Shown here: positions 1 through 5,652 of the stretch, one piece after another
Numbering within the stretch: position 1 is the stretch's first letter
How the letters are laid out: each line of letters begins with the position of its first letter
Assembly: GCA_012799535.1 (NCBI GenBank)
Contig: JAAZLB010000256.1
Span: forward strand, 1 to 6,329
Length of the DNA stretch: 6,329 nt
From: Bacillota bacterium
GTDB lineage: Bacteria > Bacillota > Limnochordia > Darwinibacteriales > Darwinibacteriaceae
Direction of reading: 5' to 3'
Notes under the pieces: model-generated
Seen by the model: only the letters and a program-made list of their open reading frames with translations
Databases searched by the model: none
Told to the model about the DNA's origin: nothing
Program-made: the position numbers and the translations under genes

Positions 1-20
1 GTGATTTATATTAAAGGGGA

Positions 21-32
21 CAAAACGTTTTG
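21..32. promoter_or_regulatory. 12-bp perfect palindrome in the leader of the ABC operon
   Basis: CAAAACGTTTTG is its own reverse complement over all 12 bases. It ends where the Shine-Dalgarno region of the first operon gene begins (GGGGAGG, 32-38). Its position in the 5' leader would suit an operator or a small RNA-level control element. However, OmpR-type regulators such as the one encoded downstream usually bind direct repeats rather than short palindromes. The element is short and AT-rich enough to arise by chance. The call rests only on symmetry and location. Confidence 0.2.
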
Positions 33-46
33 GGGAGGAATATGAA

Positions 47-748
47 ATGAGAAGTGTAGTTACGGAAACACGCAATTTGAAGAAACGCTATGGTAAGCAT
101 CTAGCGGTTAATAACGTTTCCTTAAGCGTACCAGAAGGTTCCATTTATGGACTGTTAGGGGCTAATGGGGCCGGCAAATCCACTATTATGAAAATGCTAA
201 CGGGATTGATCAAACCTACTGAGGGTGAAGTGTTTGTCTTTGGCGAACCATGGCAACGAGATCATCTAAAATCGATGGGCGCCTTGATCGAATCTCCTGC
301 ATTATATGGCAATTTGACAGCAACTGAAAATTTACAGATTCATACGAGATTGATGGGTTTGCGGCAAGGGCGAGACGAGATCAACAGGGTTTTGGCACTG
401 GTGGGCTTAACGGATACGGGTAGAAAACTGACTTCCCAATTCTCCACCGGCATGAAACAAAGGTTGGGCATTGCCATAGCTCTTTTGGGGCACCCCAAAT
501 TGCTTATTCTTGACGAACCCACTAACGGGCTAGATCCCTTGGGTATCCAAGACTTAAGACAACTCATACGTTCGTTGCCAAGTAAAGGGATAACCGTCAT
601 TTTATCTAGCCACATCTTAACCGAGGTAGCCCAAATTGTGGACCATGTTGGCATTATTAGTGAGGGTGAATTGAAATTCGAGGGCCCGGTAGATCCGGGA
701 TTGGATCTTGAGGAACTATTCATTAAGACAGTGGGGAGGGGAAAATAA
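47..748 (+). CDS. ABC transporter ATP-binding protein, lantibiotic immunity / CprA-BcrA type
   Basis: This 233-residue protein is the ATPase of an ABC exporter that likely removes lantibiotics or similar peptides from the membrane, acting on the inner face with the two permeases encoded next. Visible motifs are an A-loop Tyr15, Walker A GANGAGKS at 38-45, signature FSTGM at 132-136, Walker B LLILDEP at 152-158 with catalytic Glu157, a D-loop at 161-163 and the switch His189. At the Q-loop position the motif reads LIESPALY with Glu82 instead of Gln, the 'E-loop' variant known from lantibiotic transporters (LanF family). Length fits LanF-type ATPases, which lack the long C-terminal extension of BcrA. 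The ATG at 47 is preferred because GGAGG at 34-38 sits 8 nt upstream; the ATG at 42 runs straight into a stop. The stop overlaps the next start as TAATG. The exact substrate is unknown. Confidence 0.93.
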   Translation: MRSVVTETRNLKKRYGKHLAVNNVSLSVPEGSIYGLLGANGAGKSTIMKMLTGLIKPTEGEVFVFGEPWQRDHLKSMGALIESPALYGNLTATENLQIHTRLMGLRQGRDEINRVLALVGLTDTGRKLTSQFSTGMKQRLGIAIALLGHPKLLILDEPTNGLDPLGIQDLRQLIRSLPSKGITVILSSHILTEVAQIVDHVGIISEGELKFEGPVDPGLDLEELFIKTVGRGK

Positions 749-1509
749 TGAAAAACCTCTTATCTGCAGAACACTTAAAATATAAACGTACATTTGCTAG
801 AAAGCTCATGGTATTGGCACCTTCCTTTTTTGTTTTAGTAGCTCTTACTCAAAGGTTTCTTATGCCAGGCTTTCAAGAGCAACCCTGGGAATTCGTTCTA
901 GCACTTGTTTACAACTGGTGGCCAGTACTCTTTCTTCCTTTGGGTCTCGCTCTCGTTGCCTCATTGACCGAAAGCCAAGAAAAAAGAGCAGGAAATTATA
1001 AAGGAATAAGAACGCGTTTCGTGTCGCCACAGCTTTTATGGATAAGCAAGATTCTTGTTGTGGCCTACTATGCCTTATTGACCACTGTGGTCTTGGTCGT
1101 TGTGGTCTTAGTTTTTGGCTTGCTGATCGCCCATGACGATGTTCCGTGGCGCAAAATCTTGGTAGGAGGCTTACTACTGTGGTTAACTGCTTTACCCATC
1201 ATACCTCTACAATTATGGGTTGCCCATAGGGGTGGGACGTTAGCTAGTATGCTTGTGGGCATTTTCGGTTTCGTCGCTGGTGTGCTTGGTGCACCAGAAT
1301 CCTACTGGTTTTGTATACCCTGGAGCTGGCCTACCCGTTTGATGAGTCCGTTAATTGGAGTGCATCCTAACGGGATGTTCTTGGAAGAAACAAGCTCGTT
1401 GTTGGATCCCGCCGTTATTCCCTTGGGAATAGGGTTGTCCTTAATAACTTTTCTGGTCTTAACTGGGTGTACTGGACTATCATTTTCCCACCAGGGGGTG
1501 AAGGTGTGA
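748..1509 (+). CDS. ABC-2 type permease, lantibiotic immunity family (LanE/LanG or CprB-like), first of a pair
   Basis: This 253-residue integral membrane protein is the first of two permease subunits for the preceding ATPase. Six hydrophobic segments are visible at about 20-35, 53-72, 101-127, 137-157, 165-184 and 222-243. The N-terminus begins with a basic amphipathic stretch (EHLKYKRTFARK), as is usual for NisE/MutE/EpiE-type permeases. A cytoplasmic QEKRAGN motif (78-84) follows helix 2, and PWSWPTRL (191-198) lies in the external loop before the last helix. Both motifs recur in the next gene (QEERAGD and PWGWPVRL), so the two subunits are homologous and probably form a heterodimer. The ATG shares its A with the upstream stop; GGGGAGGGG just before it (734-742) is a strong ribosome site. 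Which of LanE or LanG it corresponds to cannot be decided from the sequence alone. Confidence 0.88.
   Translation: MKNLLSAEHLKYKRTFARKLMVLAPSFFVLVALTQRFLMPGFQEQPWEFVLALVYNWWPVLFLPLGLALVASLTESQEKRAGNYKGIRTRFVSPQLLWISKILVVAYYALLTTVVLVVVVLVFGLLIAHDDVPWRKILVGGLLLWLTALPIIPLQLWVAHRGGTLASMLVGIFGFVAGVLGAPESYWFCIPWSWPTRLMSPLIGVHPNGMFLEETSSLLDPAVIPLGIGLSLITFLVLTGCTGLSFSHQGVKV
1493..1501 (+). promoter_or_regulatory. Ribosome binding site fixing the GTG start of the second permease
   Basis: AGGGGGTGA differs at one base from the anti-16S complement AGGAGGTGA. Its G-run ends 7 nt before the GTG at 1506. This supports 1506 over the more distal GTG at 1467, which lies deep inside the upstream gene and has no Shine-Dalgarno sequence nearby. 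Confidence 0.7.
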
Positions 1510-2276
1510 GTGTATTAAAGACAGAATGGCTTAAACTCAAACGCACTCCAATCAAGTGGTTGGTTTTTGGTCTGCCAGTGTTGCTTTCTGCCCTCTTGGT
1601 GTGGTATTTCTCTAATAGAAAGATCACCCCTACTTTAGAACTATCAATTTTCTCCACGTTCTTTCAGGTCTGGGGAGCCTTAGTGGTACCTGTGGGGACG
1701 GGACTCTTAGCGGGACTGATGGTTCAGCAAGAGGAACGGGCTGGTGATTGTTGGAATCTGCTTAGTGGCAAAACATCTCGTACTAGGGTCTATCTAGGTA
1801 AGCTGGGCATGCAAATTCTTTTAAGCTCTATAAGTACCGCTTTTGCTTTAGGAACATTACTCTTGGGTCTGCGGTATGTGTTGCAGCTACCCGTTTCTAG
1901 CTTTTCGTTTCTGGTTGCCGCACTTATTGTGGAAGCTACCACCATTCCACTTTTAGCCTTGCATTTATGGATAAGCCTCGCTTGGGGAATGGGACCTTCA
2001 ATTGGGATGGGAGGCGGTGGGTTATTGCTAGGTGCTCTCATGGTGACTCCCCTAGGCGATGCGGTTTGGCCCTATATACCGTGGGGATGGCCAGTACGAT
2101 TGTGGGTTCTACCATTATTTTATCTGGCCAAGAGTAAGGGGATTAGTCTTTCTGAGGACTTATTCACCCTATTGATGGTGAAAGGTAGTCTTTACGCGGT
2201 TGTTTTTCTCTTGTTACTGCTAGTTGGGGGGTTGGTTTGGTTCAACACATGGGAAGGGAGAAAAACACTGGCTTAA
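1506..2276 (+). CDS. ABC-2 type permease, lantibiotic immunity family (LanE/LanG or CprC-like), second of a pair
   Basis: This 256-residue membrane protein is the second permease subunit of the exporter. Starting at GTG 1506 it opens with VSVLKTEWLKLKRTPIKW, matching the basic N-terminus of its partner. Starting at GTG 1467 would add 13 residues (YWTIIFPPGGEG-like) that only read through the upstream gene's tail. Six hydrophobic segments lie at about 18-36, 53-73, 98-121, 133-155, 168-186 and 225-246. QEERAGD (75-81) after helix 2 and PWGWPVRL (192-199) before helix 6 correspond to the motifs of the first permease. A glycine-rich stretch, GMGPSIGMGGGG (161-172), begins helix 5. GTG and the upstream TGA overlap as GTGA, implying translational coupling. 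The stop is followed 15 nt later by the response regulator. The family assignment is firm; the substrate is not known. Confidence 0.88.
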   Translation: MSVLKTEWLKLKRTPIKWLVFGLPVLLSALLVWYFSNRKITPTLELSIFSTFFQVWGALVVPVGTGLLAGLMVQQEERAGDCWNLLSGKTSRTRVYLGKLGMQILLSSISTAFALGTLLLGLRYVLQLPVSSFSFLVAALIVEATTIPLLALHLWISLAWGMGPSIGMGGGGLLLGALMVTPLGDAVWPYIPWGWPVRLWVLPLFYLAKSKGISLSEDLFTLLMVKGSLYAVVFLLLLLVGGLVWFNTWEGRKTLA

Positions 2277-2291
2277 TAAGGAGGCTGTGTC

Positions 2292-2990
2292 ATGGCGAAA
2301 ATTCTGATCATTGATGATGAGCAAGACCTTGTAGCATTGCTCAAAGACTCTTTAGAAGCGAAGGGTCATACGGTCCTTACTGCCTATGATGGTCTAAATG
2401 GCCTAGAGCAGATTAAACGTCAACCGGATTTAATTATTCTAGATATCATGATGCCCCATATAGACGGTTATGAGCTTTGTAGGCGGATCCGGGATTCCAT
2501 ATCCTGCCCAATTTTGTTTGTAAGTGCTAAACAAGGGGAAACAGACCGTATTAAGGGGTTCGCTCTAGGCGGTGATGACTATATTGTCAAACCCTTTAGT
2601 CTTCAGGAGTTACTGGCTCGCGTTGAGGCCCATTTGCGTCGTGAGAACCGAGCCATGCTGCAAAACCAATCAGAAATCCGGAATTGGCTTCACTTTCGTA
2701 ACCTCACCATTGATCTAAAAGGCCGCCAGGCAAGAGTCAAGAACGACGTGCTTAGCCTTACCAAGCGGGAGTTTGATATTCTAGAACTACTCGCACTCCA
2801 CCCTGGACAAGTCTTTTCTAAAGATCAAATTTATGAGAAGGTCTGGGGCTACGATGCGGATGGGGATGCTAGTACTGTAGTAGAACATATTAAGAATATT
2901 CGGGGGAAAATCAGCGAGAAGGACCCTAACACTTCATACATTACTACCGTGTGGGGAATCGGTTATAAGTGGGAGAGGGATAGGTCATGA
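2292..2990 (+). CDS. OmpR/PhoB-family response regulator (LanR/CprR-like)
   Basis: This 232-residue cytoplasmic DNA-binding regulator has a receiver domain at about 1-118, with acidic pair Asp8/Asp9, phospho-acceptor Asp51 (in LIILDIMMP), switch Ser78 and conserved Lys100 (in VKPF). A winged-helix effector domain follows at about 130-228, with SLTKREFDILELL, a recognition helix around 190-205 (VVEHIKNIR) and the C-terminal hairpin VWGIGYKW. All catalytic residues are present, so phosphorylation by the adjacent kinase is expected. AAGGAGG at 2278-2284 lies 7 nt before the ATG. The gene sits 15 nt after the second permease and overlaps the kinase by ATGA. From known lantibiotic-response modules, the likely target is the promoter of this same operon, upstream of the window, but no repeat that could be its binding site is visible here. 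Confidence 0.95.
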   Translation: MAKILIIDDEQDLVALLKDSLEAKGHTVLTAYDGLNGLEQIKRQPDLIILDIMMPHIDGYELCRRIRDSISCPILFVSAKQGETDRIKGFALGGDDYIVKPFSLQELLARVEAHLRRENRAMLQNQSEIRNWLHFRNLTIDLKGRQARVKNDVLSLTKREFDILELLALHPGQVFSKDQIYEKVWGYDADGDASTVVEHIKNIRGKISEKDPNTSYITTVWGIGYKWERDRS

Positions 2991-4435
2991 AACTTGCAGG
3001 TAAGCGTCCTTTATCTACCAGGTCTTTTAAGACCCAGTTTGTAGTTACCTTCATCCTCGTTCTTGTCCTGAGTTTTGTGGCAAGTATAGTCACTTACCTC
3101 TTAGGAATTCGGTTGTATCTCAATGTGGAAGGCCGCAAAGTACAACCGGCTAACTACTTTGAGAAGCAAATACCTCAAATTGAAGCGGAAATCAGAGAGC
3201 TTGGTCCAGCCGTTTTGCAAGACCATTCTCGACTTGAGGAATTGGTTCCCCACGAGGGACTATTATATCAGGTGTTGGATGAAGAGGGAGTCGTTCTTTG
3301 TGGAACGGATCGGGAAGAAAGGATCCAAAGTAGGGAGGAGTTATTTAGAGCGATCAATACCACTCAAGGAGTGGGGGGTAGATTTTTTCGTACAATTCCG
3401 GTTTTTTCCCCTGAAGGTGAATTGGTAGGGGGTATTTCCTTATCGTACCGGTTAACACCTTATTTCCCTAGATTAACCGACAAGCTTTGGCTGCTTCCTC
3501 TAGGTTATATCGTATTCTTCTCACCTTTCTTGTTTATAGTCTTGTTCACCCTGCTATTTGCCAGGAAGTTTGCAAAAAACATCGAAGAACCTATGAATGT
3601 TCTAATTGAGGCGGCCCAAAAGGTGAAAGAGCAAGACTTGAACTTTGAGATCAGTTACGAGGGAGACAACGAACTAGGCAGGCTTTGTGCATCCTTCAAT
3701 GAGATGAAGGGCGCCCTTAGAGAGTCTCTAGTATCTCAATGGCGTCTAGAGCAGACAAGGCACGAAGAGATGGAGTCTTTAGCTCACGACCTCAAGACCC
3801 CTTTCTCCCTCATTCAAGCATATGCGGAAGCTCTTTTAGATAAGGGAACCCTTGTAGAAAACGAAGGACGCTATCTTCAGGTAATCGCGAATAACGCACG
3901 CAGGGGAGCGGATATGGTTGGAGATTTGCTTTATGCAACTGAGTTAGAAACAATGCCACTTGATCTGAGGAAAGAACTAGTAGATGTGGCTACATATCTC
4001 AAAAGAAAGGAGGATGATTATCGGGTTATTGCGGCACACAGAGGGATTGATTTTCAAGTTCATCTTAATGAGCAGAGTTGGGATAACATTAGCGTAGAGC
4101 TTGATCTGCCCAGACTAGATCGGATCTTGGATAATATCCTTTTAAACAGCTTGCATTATACACAAAAAAATGGGACCATTAAGCTTGAAGCTAGTGTGGG
4201 TGAGCGGTGGATAGAGTTCGCAGTCTGTGATACTGGGAAAGGCTTTAGCTCAGAAGAGTTGGTTCATTTGTTTGACAAGTTCTATCGTGGTGATGCAGCC
4301 CGAACTAGGGTAGGTAGTAGCTCGGGATTAGGTCTATTTATCGCGAAGAGGCTAGTGGAGAAGCAAGGTGGCACAATTAAGGCTTTCAACGGAGCAACCG
4401 GAGGGGCATGTGTCCAATTTGTCCTTCCACTTTGA
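2987..4435 (+). CDS. Two-transmembrane sensor histidine kinase (LanK/CprK-like)
   Basis: This 482-residue membrane kinase is the likely partner of the preceding regulator. TM1 is at about 18-44, an extracytoplasmic domain at 45-166, TM2 at 167-192 and HAMP at about 193-246. The dimerization domain carries phospho-acceptor His267 in LAHDLKTP. The ATPase domain has N-box Asn383/Asn387 (DNILLNSLHYT), G1 box DTGKG at 415-419, an FDKFYRGD F-box near 430 and G2 box GLGL at 447-450. All boxes are intact, so it should be active. The external domain has strands typical of PAS/sCache folds (YQVLDEEGVVL near 94 and SPEGELVGGISLSY near 141), suggesting direct ligand sensing. This differs from BceS-type kinases, which have almost no external loop. 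The start overlaps the regulator's stop as ATGA; the purine run at 2971-2980 is a modest ribosome site. The ligand is unknown; antimicrobial peptide sensing is inferred from the operon. Confidence 0.94.
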   Translation: MKLAGKRPLSTRSFKTQFVVTFILVLVLSFVASIVTYLLGIRLYLNVEGRKVQPANYFEKQIPQIEAEIRELGPAVLQDHSRLEELVPHEGLLYQVLDEEGVVLCGTDREERIQSREELFRAINTTQGVGGRFFRTIPVFSPEGELVGGISLSYRLTPYFPRLTDKLWLLPLGYIVFFSPFLFIVLFTLLFARKFAKNIEEPMNVLIEAAQKVKEQDLNFEISYEGDNELGRLCASFNEMKGALRESLVSQWRLEQTRHEEMESLAHDLKTPFSLIQAYAEALLDKGTLVENEGRYLQVIANNARRGADMVGDLLYATELETMPLDLRKELVDVATYLKRKEDDYRVIAAHRGIDFQVHLNEQSWDNISVELDLPRLDRILDNILLNSLHYTQKNGTIKLEASVGERWIEFAVCDTGKGFSSEELVHLFDKFYRGDAARTRVGSSSGLGLFIAKRLVEKQGGTIKAFNGATGGACVQFVLPL

Positions 4436-4463
4436 CCATTTTCACTGAAGGAAGGGAATTAAA

Positions 4464-4831
4464 GTGGGGCATCGACTTATTATAGATGGACCTTCTACTG
4501 TCGGAAAATCGTCTGTGTCAAAAAGTGTCTACCAACAAATCGCTCGAGAACATAGTGTTTATTGGCTCCATGAAGAATGTGCAAACCACCCAATTCGTGA
4601 TGGAGAAGAGAGGCCATTTGGACAATTAGCTTCGATGAACAGACCGAGCTTCTTTATTCATCAGTATTCTGGCCTTATATGCCTATGAAGTATCAGGGGG
4701 AGGAGCGGTTTGAGTTTATTTCCTTTCCTATTACTCCACAATTTGCATTTTTAGATGGGGAGGCTAGGTTTACCGTGCAAGGGAATTATGATTGGGGCAA
4801 TAATGGAAAGATATTTCGCAGAGTACAATAG
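4464..4831 (+). pseudogene. Broken P-loop kinase-like gene (frameshifted and probably internally deleted)
   Basis: A GTG start at 4464 with a good ribosome site (GAAGGAAGGG, 4447-4456) opens a frame whose product begins MGHRLIIDGPSTVGKSS. Here GPSTVGKS (9-16) is a Walker A motif of nucleotide- or antibiotic-kinase-like P-loop proteins. The frame continues through WLHEECANHPIRDGEE and stops at 4686-4688 after 74 residues. A second frame, one base back, is open from 4601 to a TAG at 4829-4831 and reads like protein: DEQTELLYSSVFWPYMPMKY, then FEFISFPITPQFAFLDGEAR, ending NNGKIFRRVQ. The two open stretches overlap at 4601-4688, so a one-base loss (or two-base gain) there would join them. Even joined, the roughly 120 residues lack a Walker B, a lid and a substrate site, so a central deletion is also likely. 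That both pieces come from one ancestral gene is inference. The native substrate is not recognised. Confidence 0.65.
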
Positions 4832-4860
4832 TCTGCTCTATGTCACACTATAGCAAAGTC

Positions 4861-4869
4861 AAAGGAGGT
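4861..4869 (+). promoter_or_regulatory. Strong ribosome binding site selecting an ATT start
   Basis: AAAGGAGGT is almost a full match to the anti-Shine-Dalgarno complement. GGAGG ends at 4868, leaving exactly 8 nt to ATT at 4877. No ATG, GTG or TTG in the VTT gene's frame lies at usable distance: the in-frame codons between the site and 4928 are AGC, ACG, ATT, CGT, CGC and onward. The first conventional start is GTG 4928, 59 nt downstream of this site. Confidence 0.75.
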
Positions 4870-4876
4870 AAGCACG

Positions 4877-5572
4877 ATTCGTCGCAGTAGAGTACCTGTT
4901 CTTAATATAGTTGTACTTGTCATTTTTGTGCTGTTATTAGTTTTTGTCAGCACAAATTACGCCCCTTTGATTACCGAAACGGTCAGTGATCCTGATCAGT
5001 TTCGAGAGGTGATTCGCAGTTACGGATACGGAGGCGTTCTAGTATTTATATTGATCCAAGTCTTGCAAATTGTGATCCCTGTAATCCCCGGTGAGGTTGT
5101 GCAAGTTGCTGCAGGTTACATATTTGGTACGTGGTTTGGGACATTATACCTAATAATTGGAGCAGTCTTAGGAACAACGATTACTTTCTACGCAGCAAGA
5201 TTCTTAGGCTATCCTTTGGTTCGTGCCTTTGCCTCTGAGGAAAGACTAGAGCGACTTAGTGAAATTGTGAAAAGCTCAAAGTCTGATTTAGTGATTTTTT
5301 TCTTGTTTCTTTTGCCCGGCTTGCCAAAAGATTTACTTACATATGTTGGGGGCGTGACCCCTATACATGGACCGCGTTTTTTATTGCTTACTCTTGGAGC
5401 TCGCCTGCCGGCGCTGTTTGCTTCTGTTGTTGTAGGGAGTAATCTTTATCAGGGCGATTATAGTCAAGCCCTTTGGGTCTCGGCCATTGTTGCGGTTCTG
5501 TTTACCGGTGGATTTATCTATCGGAAGAGTATTTTAAAGATGATTCAGTCGCATAAACCTGATCAAGGATAG
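4877..5572 (+). CDS. VTT-domain (TVP38/TMEM64, DedA superfamily) membrane protein, probable ATT start
   Basis: This is a polytopic membrane protein of 231 residues if it starts at ATT 4877. That start gives a basic N-terminus (MRRSRVPVLN) and a complete first helix (about 8-25). The alternative GTG at 4928 removes 17 residues, including the charged end and most of that helix, and has no ribosome site. The VTT core is clear: VIPVIPGEVVQVAAGYIFG followed by GAVLGTTITFYAARFLGYPL, then the second conserved element FLLPGLPKDLLTYVGGVTPI. Further helices lie before a short basic tail (YRKSILKMIQSHK). DedA-superfamily proteins act in membrane lipid handling; some flip undecaprenyl phosphate and affect sensitivity to envelope-targeting peptides. 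No specific substrate can be given for this TVP38-type member. It follows the broken kinase-like gene by 45 nt and converges with the peptidase gene. No confident promoter was seen. Confidence 0.85.
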   Translation: MRRSRVPVLNIVVLVIFVLLLVFVSTNYAPLITETVSDPDQFREVIRSYGYGGVLVFILIQVLQIVIPVIPGEVVQVAAGYIFGTWFGTLYLIIGAVLGTTITFYAARFLGYPLVRAFASEERLERLSEIVKSSKSDLVIFFLFLLPGLPKDLLTYVGGVTPIHGPRFLLLTLGARLPALFASVVVGSNLYQGDYSQALWVSAIVAVLFTGGFIYRKSILKMIQSHKPDQG

Positions 5573-5652
5573 GGAAGCTGGAATATGAGACATTCATGAA
5601 GGTCAATTCATTACTGAGGCGAAAGGTCAGGATGGATAGATTTCGGGTTAGG

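Noticed and set aside
7..12. TATATT as a possible -10 box for the operon
   Set aside because: Any -35 partner would lie outside the window, so a promoter cannot be supported.
340..723. 127-residue minus-strand open frame within the ATPase gene
   Set aside because: It lies wholly inside a strongly supported ABC ATPase and shows no recognisable motif or ribosome site.
1036..1976. 12-base identical word TTATGGATAAGC at 1036-1047 and 1965-1976, one copy in each permease gene
   Set aside because: Both copies encode LWIS in homologous or similar membrane segments, but they fall in different parts of the two proteins. No wider DNA repeat surrounds them, so chance is the simplest reading.
1790..2041. 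Minus-strand open frame inside the second permease gene
   Set aside because: The proline- and serine-rich composition is the complement of the permease's glycine-rich codons; it is a shadow frame.
3123..3428. 101-residue plus-strand open frame inside the kinase gene
   Set aside because: It is out of frame within the sensor domain of an intact kinase, with no family resemblance.
4436..4463. Possible terminator after the kinase gene
   Set aside because: The 28-nt gap has no stable inverted repeat and no T-run; it mostly holds the next ribosome binding site.
4823..4854. TACAAT-like and TATAGC words as a promoter for the VTT gene
   Set aside because: Neither has a -35-like hexamer at 16-18 bp spacing.
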